Below, one piece after another: positions 1 to 7,008 of a stretch of 8,624 bases of DNA (position 1 is the stretch's first letter; each line of letters starts with the position of its first letter). The stretch comes from Pseudomonadota bacterium (GTDB taxonomy: Bacteria > Pseudomonadota > Alphaproteobacteria > Caulobacterales > Caulobacteraceae). Where the stretch lies: assembly GCA_023445955.1 (NCBI GenBank), contig JAEXJH010000327.1, forward strand, positions 1 to 8,624, read 5' to 3'. A model generated the notes under the pieces. It did no database searches. It was given only the letters and a program-made list of their open reading frames with translations, and was not told where the DNA came from. The translations under genes were made by a program, and so were the position numbers.

Positions 1-26
1 GGGCAGCTCGGCATAGGCCGGCGATG

Positions 27-68
27 CCCCTCAGTCGCTCCGCGACAGCTCCCCCGGCGGGGGAGGAG
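27..68. repeat. REP-like intergenic palindromic repeat
   Basis: Two adjacent short hairpins lie in non-coding DNA. The first pairs GTCGC (34-38) with GCGAC (42-46) around a 3-nt loop. The second pairs CTCCCCC (49-55) with GGGGGAG (59-65) around GGC. The arrangement 'cccctc, small hairpin, cccc/gggg hairpin, gagga' resembles a dispersed intergenic repeat I associate with Caulobacter genomes; that is from memory and copy number cannot be seen here. It could also be part of the 3' untranslated region of a gene left of the window. Confidence 0.5.
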
Positions 69-76
69 AGACATCC

Positions 77-106
77 AGGCGGCGTCCGCGAGGGCGCCGC
101 CTTTTT
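77..106 (+). terminator. Rho-independent terminator of an upstream, off-window gene
   Basis: An 8-bp perfect stem, AGGCGGCG (77-84) with CGCCGCCT (95-102), has a 10-nt loop and runs into five T residues (102-106). The T run lies on the + side only, so it would end a + strand transcript entering from the left. A TAG in frame 2 at 14-16 could be the stop codon of that gene, but too little is present to call a CDS. The terminator also insulates the receptor gene downstream. Confidence 0.7.
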
Positions 107-120
107 CGTTCGGTGGGCAA

Positions 121-153
121 GTGTGTCGAACTAAGGCTGAAGTGTGTCAAACT
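121..153. promoter_or_regulatory. Tandem 12-bp direct repeat upstream of the TonB receptor
   Basis: GTGTGTCGAACT (121-132) recurs as GTGTGTCAAACT (142-153), 11 of 12 identical. The start-to-start spacing is 21 bp, two helical turns, so both copies face the same side of the DNA. A further partial copy, GTGTCG, follows at 154-159. Read on the minus strand the unit is AGTTYGACACAC. Position and phasing suggest an operator for a regulator binding in tandem. The protein is unknown, and no regulator gene lies in the window. Confidence 0.4.
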
Positions 154-158
154 GTGTC

Positions 159-177
159 GTCATTAAGGCGTCATTAT
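159..177 (+). promoter_or_regulatory. CtrA-like TTAA-N7-TTAT site with 11-bp repeat
   Basis: TTAA (163-166) is separated by exactly 7 nt from TTAT (174-177). This matches 7 of 8 specified bases of the CtrA consensus TTAA-N7-TTAA known from Caulobacter. The same stretch is a direct repeat, GTCATTA at 159-165 and 170-176, with an 11-bp period. It lies about 95 bp before the receptor start codon, in a relatively AT-rich patch. The match is short and could be chance. The -10-like GATACT a few bases downstream lacks a convincing -35, so I do not assign a promoter. Confidence 0.35.
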
Positions 178-270
178 TTCGTCGCCGAAAGGATACTCAG
201 CGCCGGTAAGGCCTCCCCAACACAAAAGCTGGACCGCCGTGCAACGCCGCGGTGGTGTTTGGGGGTACTC

Positions 271-2991
271 ATGACCATCCGTTCGCGAGCGGCGCTGCTG
301 CGCCGCGCAAGCATCCTGTCGCTCATGCTCGTCGCCATGGGCGGCGCGGCCCAGGCCGATGAATCGAACAAGACCGGCAACGACGACGACACCATCGTCA
401 CCGACATCGTCATCACCGGTCGCCGCCCGATGGCCGAGAGCCAGGCCGTGGCCCTGCAGCTACAGAAGAACTCCGACTCGCTGGTCAGCGTGCTGTCGGC
501 CGACGCCGTCGGCGCCCTGCCGGACCAGAACATCGCCTTCGCCATCGGCCGCCTGCCGGGCGTCGCCGTCGAGCGCGACCAGGGCCAGGCCCGCTACGTC
601 AACCTGCGCGGCGCGCCGGTGTACTGGACGACGCTGTCGTTCGACGGCCTGTCGGTCGTCAGCCCGGAAGGCCGCTCCAGCCGCTTCGACAACATCCCGT
701 CGGCCATCGCCAGCCTGATCACGGTCGAGAAGGCCATCGTCCCGTCGATGCCGGGCGACACCGTCGCCGGTAACGTCGACATCCGCACCCGCCGCGCCTT
801 CGACTACAAGGGCCAGCGCATCAACGGCAAGCTGGGCTTCGGCCGCGTGAAGCTGGGCGGCGGCGACGAGTACGACACCAACCTCGTCTATTCGAACGTC
901 TTCGGCGACAAGTTCGGCATCGTGGCCCAGGCCTCGTACTATTCGCGCGAGATGGCGACCGACAACTGGGAAACCGACCCGTATCTCAGCAACACCGTCG
1001 ACCCGACCAAGCACTTCGCCCGCGAGCACGAGAACAAGCACTATCGCCTGACCCGCGAGAACATGTCGGCGTCGATCCGCGCGGACTACAAGTTCGACGA
1101 CAACAACTCGATCTTCGTCAGCACGATCAACACCTATTATCACGACGACGAACTGCGCGATAACTTCATCTTCCGCCTGGATCAGGGCACGGACGCCGCC
1201 GGCAACAGCTACACCAGCACCGCCTACATCAACGGCAACAACCCGACCTTCGGCACGTCGTACGGCGCGCGCATCAACGGCCGCATCGACTACCGCAACA
1301 CCAAGGAAGCCATGTCGACCAACACGGTCGGCGGCGAGCACAAGTGGAACAAGCTCAGCGCCACCTGGCGCCTGAACTACACCTACACCCAGGACGGCCG
1401 CGACACCCCGGTGACGATGGCGTTCCAGAGCCCGTCGACCTTCTCGCTGCGCCCGACCGTCGAGTACGATTTCCGCAACGGCGACGTGAACACCGTCAAG
1501 CTTTTCCAGACCGGCGGCCTGACCGGCGCGCGCACCCGCGGCGCCCAGGTGACCAACATCGAAGACTTCCAGTTCCCGCTGACCAGCGCCGGCAACCTCA
1601 AGGGCGGTGACTTCACCAACGCCTACACCGGCAAGGTCGACTTCGACTACGAAGCCGAGCTGGGCGGCCACGAGACCAAGATCGAGTTCGGCGGCCTGTG
1701 GACCAGCCGCACCAAGAAGTCGCGCGAGAGCGCCTTCAGCCAGGCCTTCTCGGGCTCGACCGCGCCGGCCTGGGCGCAGTTCACGACGAACACCGCCTAT
1801 CTGGGCAGCCAGAACCTGAACTACACCTTCCGCTACACCGACAAGGACTACACGACCAACTTCGTGAAGGGCCTGGTCACCGCCGGCACCGCGACCAAGA
1901 CCGACACAACCGCCAACTACTGGCGCGTGGGCGAGAAGATCACCGCCGGCTACGCGATGGGCACGACCCGGTTCGACTGGGGTAACATCGTCTACGGCGT
2001 GCGCGTCGAGCACATCGAGAACGAAGGCCAGGCCTATGTCAGCTTCCCGGCCTCGGGAACGACCCCGGCCGGCGTGCGCCTGGTTCAGACCAAGAGCGAC
2101 GACACGCTGTACTATCCCAGCGCCCACCTGAACTGGAACCTGAACGACGAGCTGAAGCTGCGCGTCGGCGTCACCACCTCGGCCTCGCGCGCCGACTTCG
2201 ACGACCTGCGCCCGAACTTCACGTTCAGCGACAGCAACCAGACGATTTCGGGCGGCAATCCGAACGCCAAGCCCGAGCGCCAGGTCGGCCTCGACACCTA
2301 TCTGGAATGGTACGCCGGTCAGGAGACCTTCTTCTCGGCGGGCGTGTTCTACAAGGACCTGAAGGACGTCCTGGTCCAGACCTCGCGCACGTTCGGCGAC
2401 ACCTCGTTGAACAGCAACGGCGTCGACCGTTCGGGCTATGCCTTCACGGGCATCGACAACGCCGGCGAAGGCCACCTGCAGGGCATCGAGCTGTTCTTCA
2501 GCGGCACCGCCAAGACCTTCGTCGAAGAGCACAACCTGCCTGATTGGCTGGGCGGCTTCGGCACGCGTCTGTCGGGCACCTGGACCTCGTCCAAGGTCAC
2601 CCTGCCGTCGGTCGGCGGCGTGCCGGCCCGCACCATCTCGGTGCTGGGCACCTCGGACGCCGTCTACAACGTCCAGGCCATCTACGAAAAGTACGGCATG
2701 ACCCTGCGTCTGGCCTACCAGTACCGCACGCCGTGGGGCCAGTCGGTCGGCGCCTATCGCGTCGTCAACGGCGGGACCTATCCCACCGACAACGGCGACA
2801 TCTTCTGGGACAGCGACGAGGAGCTGGACTTCTCGGCCCGCTACCGGGTCAACAAGAACCTGGAAGTGTTCTTCGACGCCAGCAACCTGACCAACCAGGG
2901 CTCGCGCCGCTACGGCGACCAGTCGCGCTATCCGATCGAGTACGAGAAGTTCGGTCGTCGCTATGTCGGCGGCGTGCGCTTCAACTTCTAA
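271..2991 (+). CDS. TonB-dependent outer-membrane receptor (Xanthomonas/Caulobacter type)
   Basis: This 906-aa protein is an energy-coupled outer-membrane transporter of the TIGR01782-like group. Residues 1-29 form a signal peptide: basic RSR/LLRR, a hydrophobic core, and cleavage after AQA. A TonB-box-like IVTDIVITG lies at 42-50. The plug domain (about 60-180) carries the typical LPDQNIAFAIGRLPGVAVERD (start about residue 83) followed by RYVNLRG and an IPSAIASLITVEK segment. The rest alternates aromatic-rich strands, as expected for a 22-strand barrel, and ends in RYVGGVRFNF with the terminal Phe recognised by the BAM machinery. The reading frame is open further upstream to a GTG at 121. 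I chose ATG 271 because the signal peptide begins there and the upstream codons look like leader DNA; the ribosome site is weak (GGGGGT, 261-266). The substrate is unknown: relatives import siderophores, sugars or vitamins. It stands alone and faces the neighbouring operon convergently. Confidence 0.95.
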   Translation: MTIRSRAALLRRASILSLMLVAMGGAAQADESNKTGNDDDTIVTDIVITGRRPMAESQAVALQLQKNSDSLVSVLSADAVGALPDQNIAFAIGRLPGVAVERDQGQARYVNLRGAPVYWTTLSFDGLSVVSPEGRSSRFDNIPSAIASLITVEKAIVPSMPGDTVAGNVDIRTRRAFDYKGQRINGKLGFGRVKLGGGDEYDTNLVYSNVFGDKFGIVAQASYYSREMATDNWETDPYLSNTVDPTKHFAREHENKHYRLTRENMSASIRADYKFDDNNSIFVSTINTYYHDDELRDNFIFRLDQGTDAAGNSYTSTAYINGNNPTFGTSYGARINGRIDYRNTKEAMSTNTVGGEHKWNKLSATWRLNYTYTQDGRDTPVTMAFQSPSTFSLRPTVEYDFRNGDVNTVKLFQTGGLTGARTRGAQVTNIEDFQFPLTSAGNLKGGDFTNAYTGKVDFDYEAELGGHETKIEFGGLWTSRTKKSRESAFSQAFSGSTAPAWAQFTTNTAYLGSQNLNYTFRYTDKDYTTNFVKGLVTAGTATKTDTTANYWRVGEKITAGYAMGTTRFDWGNIVYGVRVEHIENEGQAYVSFPASGTTPAGVRLVQTKSDDTLYYPSAHLNWNLNDELKLRVGVTTSASRADFDDLRPNFTFSDSNQTISGGNPNAKPERQVGLDTYLEWYAGQETFFSAGVFYKDLKDVLVQTSRTFGDTSLNSNGVDRSGYAFTGIDNAGEGHLQGIELFFSGTAKTFVEEHNLPDWLGGFGTRLSGTWTSSKVTLPSVGGVPARTISVLGTSDAVYNVQAIYEKYGMTLRLAYQYRTPWGQSVGAYRVVNGGTYPTDNGDIFWDSDEELDFSARYRVNKNLEVFFDASNLTNQGSRRYGDQSRYPIEYEKFGRRYVGGVRFNF

Positions 2992-3018
2992 GTCTGGGTC
3001 GACACCCGGCCTTGCGAG

Positions 3019-3047
3019 AACCTCCCCGGACCCCCGGGGAGGTTTTT
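3019..3047 (+). terminator. Strong terminator of the TonB receptor gene
   Basis: An 11-bp perfect stem, AACCTCCCCGG (3019-3029) with CCGGGGAGGTT (3034-3044), has a 4-nt loop and ends in a run of five T (3043-3047). It sits 27 bp after the receptor stop codon and 10 bp beyond the stop of the convergent hydrolase gene. The stem may help end transcription from both sides, although the minus-strand side has only a weak T tract. Confidence 0.85.
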
Positions 3048-3057
3048 CGTTTCAGGC

Positions 3058-3774
3058 TCAGCGGTGGCCGGCGGGGCGGGCCAGCCAGTGGCGCAGCGCG
3101 CCGTTGACCGGACCGGGGGCCTCCATCGGCGTCATGTGGCCCGTCTGCGGAATGACCAGCAGGTGCGAGCAGCCGATCGCCTTGGCCATTTCGCGATGGC
3201 CGGCGGCGGGGGTGATCTGGTCGTTCTCGCCGACGATGATGGCCAGCGGCACGCGCAGCGCCCGCAGGGCCGCCTCGCCGTCCTCGCGCTCCAGGCTGTT
3301 CTGGCGCAGGAACACCTCGCGGCCCAGGCGCTGGGTCATGTCGACGATGCGGGTGGTGAGCTCCGTGTCGGAGAGGTGCGAGGCGTCGACATAGCTCTTC
3401 AGGATCGCCTGGCCGATCCCCAGGAACGTCCCGCCCTTGGCGGCGGCCTTGTTCAGCGCCTTGCGCTGGGCGGCGCGCTCGGGCGTGTCGACGCGGATCG
3501 AGGTGTCCAGCAGGGCCAGGCGCTCGATGCGCTCCGGCGCGATCCGCGCGATCTCCTGGGCCACGAAGCCGCCCATCGAGAACCCGGCCAGGGCGAAGGT
3601 CGGTTCGGCCTTGTCCAGCACGCTCTGCGCCATCTCGCGCAGGGTGGCGTAGGGCGCCAGGTCCGGAACCCAGATGCGCGCGACGTCGGCGAGGCCCTCG
3701 ATCTGGTCGCGCCACAGCTCGGCGTCGTTGAGCAGGCCGGGGAGCAGGATCAGCTGGGGCAGGGGCGCAGTCAT
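3058..3774 (-). CDS. Alpha/beta-fold hydrolase
   Basis: This 238-aa protein has a complete alpha/beta hydrolase catalytic set. The nucleophile elbow is GFSMGG (Ser66), the acid is in GENDQITP (Asp185), and the base is in TGHMTPMEAP (His213). The N-terminal LILLPGLLND forms the usual first strand and HG-like oxyanion region. It is short for the family, with a modest cap between about residues 95 and 165. No signal peptide is visible, so it is probably cytoplasmic. The sequence does not fix the substrate: esters, enol-lactones and amides are all handled by this fold. It starts 45 bp after the papain-like gene on the same strand, so it may be the last gene of that operon. A -10-like element just before its ATG suggests it may also be transcribed independently. 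AAGG precedes the ATG at normal ribosome-site distance. Confidence 0.93.
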   Translation of the reverse strand: MTAPLPQLILLPGLLNDAELWRDQIEGLADVARIWVPDLAPYATLREMAQSVLDKAEPTFALAGFSMGGFVAQEIARIAPERIERLALLDTSIRVDTPERAAQRKALNKAAAKGGTFLGIGQAILKSYVDASHLSDTELTTRIVDMTQRLGREVFLRQNSLEREDGEAALRALRVPLAIIVGENDQITPAAGHREMAKAIGCSHLLVIPQTGHMTPMEAPGPVNGALRHWLARPAGHR

Positions 3775-3780
3775 CGTGGC

Positions 3781-3811
3781 CTTATAGCCCGAGGCGCGGG
3801 CTCCGTCGCAA
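3781..3811 (-). promoter_or_regulatory. Possible promoter of the alpha/beta hydrolase (leaderless)
   Basis: On the minus strand TTGCGA (3811-3806) and TATAAG (3786-3781) match the housekeeping -35 and -10 boxes at 4 and 5 of 6 positions, with a 19-bp spacer. The -10 ends only 6 bp before the start codon, so transcription would begin at or near the A of ATG, giving a leaderless message. The spacer is longer than ideal and the site lies inside a probable operon, so this is tentative. Confidence 0.3.
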
Positions 3812-3819
3812 CCGGCGGC

Positions 3820-4290
3820 TCAGAACGGCTCGTCGATCGTGCGCGCGGCGGCCAGCGCCAGCTCGTGAGGGGCCAGGGGCAGCAGATCCGAGGCCCTCTG
3901 GGTGAACTCCAGGCCATGGGCGTCGACATAGGCGCGATCGACCTCGCCGCCCGGCTTGGGATCGATGATCTTCTCGCCGTCCCAGAACACCGCATGGCCC
4001 GTGCCCGGAATGGTGGGCGACAGCACCCCGACGATGCCGGGGCTGGACCACAGCATGTAGATGCTGCTCAGCAGCATGAAGTCCCAGCCGTGGGCCACGC
4101 TGCGCAGCATCGAGTGGCTCAGCGGACCCTGGACCGGGAACGCGGCGTCATGGGCCAGCGCGGCGGCGATCACCTCCTCGTAGGTGCGACCGGTCAGCAT
4201 CGCCAACGCGCAGATCATGCAGTCGTCGGGCGAGCGCTGGTAGACGGCTGGCTGGCCGGTGTGAGCGCAGATCACGGTCTCGCCCGTCAT
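3820..4290 (-). CDS. Small papain/C39-like cysteine hydrolase candidate
   Basis: I do not recognise a named family for this 156-aa protein, but its layout fits the papain-like / peptidase C39-like fold. Gln18 lies six residues before Cys24, inside SPDDCMICALAMLTGRTYEEV (start about residue 20), where Cys24 starts a helix as the nucleophile does in C39-like proteins. GTGHAVFWDGEKIIDPKPG (96-114) then supplies His99 and Asp110 in the strand-turn-strand typical of the His and Asp/Asn of the triad. Cys27 is an alternative or second cysteine. There is no signal peptide, and no ABC transporter follows, so it is not a bacteriocin-processing C39 transporter. Its ATG overlaps the stop of the ATP-grasp gene by 4 bp, implying coupled translation and a shared task. 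It may cleave or transfer an amide, or be an inactive binding relative. Confidence 0.85.
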   Translation of the reverse strand: MTGETVICAHTGQPAVYQRSPDDCMICALAMLTGRTYEEVIAAALAHDAAFPVQGPLSHSMLRSVAHGWDFMLLSSIYMLWSSPGIVGVLSPTIPGTGHAVFWDGEKIIDPKPGGEVDRAYVDAHGLEFTQRASDLLPLAPHELALAAARTIDEPF

Positions 4291-5504
4291 GGCCGCGCCG
4301 CCCGGACGGCCAGAGCTTCGACGAAGGCCTCGAACAGCCGGCGCATGGCGGGCTTCTTGTAGGGAAAGATCCCGGCCGGATCGAGCGCGTGGACGATCAT
4401 GGCCACGTCGGCCTCGAAGACCAGCAGGCGGCCATCAGGCGTCTCGGCGCAGTCGATGCCGAAATAGTCGAGGCCCAGCCGCTGGCTCAGCGCTGCGAAG
4501 GCGCTGGCGTGGCGGACGGCGAAGCCGTCGTCGAAGCCCGTCATCCAGCTCTCTTCCTCGGCTCGGCGCTCGGCGCGTTCGGTCATGTCCGCGCTGAGAT
4601 AGTGCACCATCCAGTGTTCGGACACGGCGAAGTGGCTAGGATAGGCGCGTCCGTCGATGAAGGCGATGCGCTGCTTGCGATAGAGGCCGTCGGCTCCGCT
4701 GTAGTCGACAAACGGCGCCAGATAGAGCTGCGCGTCGAGATTGGCGTCCAGATAGGCGGCCAGGTCCTGCGGGCCGTCGATCTTCTCCAGGCCCTTGCCA
4801 GCGTGGGTGCCCACGGGACGGACGATCAGCGGCCAGGTCTCGCCGGGCAGCAGGCTGTCCAGTGTCGCCCGGCCATCGGCCAGGGCGCGCAGCTCGGCTC
4901 GGTCCGCGCGGGCCGTCCGGGGCGCGTAGAGCGACGGCTCGCCCTCCAGCCGGCGGCTCAGGACGTCGCGGGTCAGGCCGGCGATCGAGACGGGGGCGGC
5001 GTTCAGCACCGGTCGCGGCCAGTCCGCCAGCAGGTGCGCGGCGCGCGCCAGGATCGGCAGGTTGTCTTCCGACTCGCCGATGGCCATGAAGGCGACGTCG
5101 TGGTCGGGGACGTCGGCCAGGCTTTGCGTCTCGGCGTCGACATAGCACAGCCACAGGGTCACGTCGGACCCCTCCAGCAGCAGGTCGATCGGCGTGTTGG
5201 TCATGAAGTCGCCGGGGGCGACCACGGCCAGGACCGTCAGGTGGTCGCCGCGCCCGTGCGTGCGGCGATAGAGCCGTCGCCGGGCCAGGGCGTCGGCCTG
5301 CAGCGCCAGGCCCTGCTCGGGCTGGACGGTCACCAGCATCAGGGTCGACAAGTCCAGCAGGGCGGCGGCGTCGTTCGGGTTGCGCCGGGCGCGGTCGACC
5401 AATCGCTCCAGCAGCGCCTGCAGGTCGCCGCCCTCATAGGCCAAGCGCACGATGCCGGCCTGGCCGACGATGTCGGCGGGGTCGTTCATGAGGTCTGCGG
5501 TCAT
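4287..5504 (-). CDS. TPR/ATP-grasp (RimK-like) ligase candidate
   Basis: This 405-aa two-part protein begins with a short TPR-like helical region (about 14-75, including ALLDLSTLMLVTVQPEQGL). The remainder reads as an ATP-grasp carboxylate-amine ligase. VLAVVAPGDFMTNTPIDLLL (91-110) opens the pre-ATP-grasp domain. VLNAAPVSIAGLTRDVLSRRL (from 166) resembles the RimK 'N-P...' segment. PLIVRPVGTHAGKGLEKI (225-242) carries the nucleotide-binding basic residue and Gly-rich loop. GIDCAETPDGRLLVFEADVA (349-368) carries the C-terminal metal ligands: Asp351 and Glu364, with Asp366 in the place of the usual Asn. Such enzymes make an acyl-phosphate with ATP and couple it to an amine. ATG 5504 is preceded by GAAGGG at 8 nt and overlaps the decarboxylase stop as ATGA. 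The next Met (5489) lacks a ribosome site. The frame stays open far upstream, but only as a high-GC shadow of the decarboxylase. Confidence 0.9.
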   Translation of the reverse strand: MTADLMNDPADIVGQAGIVRLAYEGGDLQALLERLVDRARRNPNDAAALLDLSTLMLVTVQPEQGLALQADALARRRLYRRTHGRGDHLTVLAVVAPGDFMTNTPIDLLLEGSDVTLWLCYVDAETQSLADVPDHDVAFMAIGESEDNLPILARAAHLLADWPRPVLNAAPVSIAGLTRDVLSRRLEGEPSLYAPRTARADRAELRALADGRATLDSLLPGETWPLIVRPVGTHAGKGLEKIDGPQDLAAYLDANLDAQLYLAPFVDYSGADGLYRKQRIAFIDGRAYPSHFAVSEHWMVHYLSADMTERAERRAEEESWMTGFDDGFAVRHASAFAALSQRLGLDYFGIDCAETPDGRLLVFEADVAMIVHALDPAGIFPYKKPAMRRLFEAFVEALAVRAARP

Positions 5505-6994
5505 GGCGTCGGCCCTTCGCGCGTCGCCGCGCGGCCAAGGTTGAGTACGCCGTCGACCAGGGCGTCGATATCCTCGGGACGGGTGCGGTGGTTGACGATC
5601 GCCGCGCGGATCACCGCCTGGCCGTCGATCAGGGTCAGGGACGGCGCGACACGGCCGGCCTCCTGCAGGTCGGCGACGATCCCGGCGTCGTGGCGGCCGT
5701 CGCCATAGCCGAAGCAGACGATGTTCAGGGCCACGGGCGCGCGCAGGGTCAGTTCCGGCTCGGCGGCGATCCGTTCGGCCAGTCGCCGGGCCAGCCGGCA
5801 GCTCTGGGCCGCGACCTCGCCCAGCGCCGCCACGCCATAGGTCTTGAGGGTGAACCAGGTCTTCAGGGCGCGGAAGCCGCGCGACAGGTCCGGGCCGTAA
5901 TCGCAGGGCCACCAGTCGCCGCCCGCTAGGCCGCGATCGGCCCGGCTGAGATAGGCGGCCTCGGCGGCGAAGGTGCGGCGGTGCAGCTCGCCGTCGCGCA
6001 CCAGCAGGAAGCCGGCGTCGTAGGGGACCTGGCCCCACTTGTGGAAATCGAAGGCCAGGCTGTCGGCGCGCTGCAGTCCGGCCACGCGCGGGGCCAGCTC
6101 CGGCGACAGCACCGCCAGCCCGCCCAACGCCGCGTCGACGTGGAAGAACAGCCCCTGGTCGGCGGCGATGTCGGCCAGGGCGGGCAGGGGATCGATCGCC
6201 CCGACATCCACCGTGCCGGCGGTGCCGACCAGCAGGAAGGGCGTGAAGCCCCAGGCGCGATCGGCGGCGATCGTGGCCTTCAGCGCGGCCAGGTCGATGC
6301 GATGGTCGGCGTCGACGGGGATGCGCCGCAGCTGGTCGGCGCCGAGCCCGGCCAGGTCCATGGCCTGGGCGACGCAGCCATGGACGGCGGTGGAGGCGTA
6401 GGCGGTCAGGCGGCTCATGCAGGCCAGCACGCCCCGGCCTCGCACGCGCAGGCCAAGGGCCCGGGTTCGGGCGATCGTCACCGCCAGGAAATTGGCCTGG
6501 GAAGCGCCGGTCAGGAACAGGCCGCTGGCCGCGTCCGGAAAGCCGAACATTTCGCGGGTCCAGGCCAGGATCTGCTTCTCGACGACGATGGGCATGTGGT
6601 CCCGGCCGCCGAGATTGGCGTTGAGGCCGGCGGCCAGCATCTCGGCCAGCATGCCCACCGCCGTGCCGCCGCCCTGCACCCAGCCCATGAAGCCGGGGTG
6701 CGCGTTGCCGCCGCCGTAGGGCAGCACAGCCTCGAGAAAGGTCGCGTGGGCGTCGGCCAGATCGGTGGGGGCGACGGGCAGGGGCGCGGCGAAGCGGGCG
6801 CGGACCTCGGCCGGGGCCGGCCGCCAGACCGGTCCGTCGGCCAGGCCCTCCATATGGTCGAACATCGCGTCCAGCATGGCGTGGCCCTGGGCGCGCAGGG
6901 GCCGCCAGTCGACCGGATCCAGTCCAGGGCCCGATGGCGCTTTGGTCTCGGCGACGGTCCAAGTGGGGGCGAGCACGGGCGAAATCCACTGCAC
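5501..6994 (-). CDS. Group II PLP-dependent amino-acid decarboxylase
   Basis: This protein (497 aa from this start) belongs to the Pyridoxal_deC fold. HPGFMGWVQGGGT lies at 99-111. TGASQANFLAV (162-172) binds the cofactor phosphate. His205 in STAVHGCVAQA stacks on the ring. GTAGTVDVGAIDPL (257-270) and HVDAALGG (285-292, Asp287 to the pyridine nitrogen) follow. DFHKWGQVPYDAG (315-327) carries the Schiff-base Lys319. The C-terminal NHRTRPEDIDALVDGV is standard for the group. It should decarboxylate an amino acid, aromatic or acidic, to an amine; the substrate cannot be told by eye, and some relatives are aldehyde-forming. The start is uncertain: GTG 6994 leaves room for a promoter after the rpoH terminator. 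GTG 7054 has GGGAG close upstream and would add 20 residues, while GTG 6976 would remove six. It is first in the operon and its TGA overlaps the ligase ATG. Confidence 0.9.
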   Translation of the reverse strand: MQWISPVLAPTWTVAETKAPSGPGLDPVDWRPLRAQGHAMLDAMFDHMEGLADGPVWRPAPAEVRARFAAPLPVAPTDLADAHATFLEAVLPYGGGNAHPGFMGWVQGGGTAVGMLAEMLAAGLNANLGGRDHMPIVVEKQILAWTREMFGFPDAASGLFLTGASQANFLAVTIARTRALGLRVRGRGVLACMSRLTAYASTAVHGCVAQAMDLAGLGADQLRRIPVDADHRIDLAALKATIAADRAWGFTPFLLVGTAGTVDVGAIDPLPALADIAADQGLFFHVDAALGGLAVLSPELAPRVAGLQRADSLAFDFHKWGQVPYDAGFLLVRDGELHRRTFAAEAAYLSRADRGLAGGDWWPCDYGPDLSRGFRALKTWFTLKTYGVAALGEVAAQSCRLARRLAERIAAEPELTLRAPVALNIVCFGYGDGRHDAGIVADLQEAGRVAPSLTLIDGQAVIRAAIVNHRTRPEDIDALVDGVLNLGRAATREGPTP

Positions 6995-7008
6995 GCGCTG
7001 GGGGGGCG

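Noticed and set aside
121..270. GTG 121 as the start of the TonB receptor
   Set aside because: It would place 50 non-signal residues before the signal peptide, and that stretch carries repeat and operator-like structure.
460..2532. Long minus-strand open frame (690 codons) opposite the TonB receptor
   Set aside because: It is low-complexity, rich in Ala, Val, Arg and Gly, and is the expected antisense shadow of a high-GC gene. The receptor on the other strand has a signal peptide, plug and barrel.
3820..4290. Bacteriocin-type C39 processing peptidase
   Set aside because: No ABC transporter domain or gene and no double-glycine leader peptide is present. Only the fold-like motif pattern is shared.
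3064..4362. Plus-strand open frame of 432 codons across the hydrolase and papain-like genes
   Set aside because: It has no recognisable domain and a biased composition, and it lies antisense to two genes with clear catalytic motifs.
4389..5708. Plus-strand open frame of 439 codons opposite the ATP-grasp gene
   Set aside because: Antisense shadow, rich in Gln, Gly, Ala and Val, with no domain.
5505..6989. In-frame upstream extension of the ATP-grasp gene that would make a 900-aa protein
   Set aside because: The extension is Arg/Pro/Gly-rich and overlaps the decarboxylase in another frame. The ATGA junction with a GAAGGG ribosome site places the true start at 5504.
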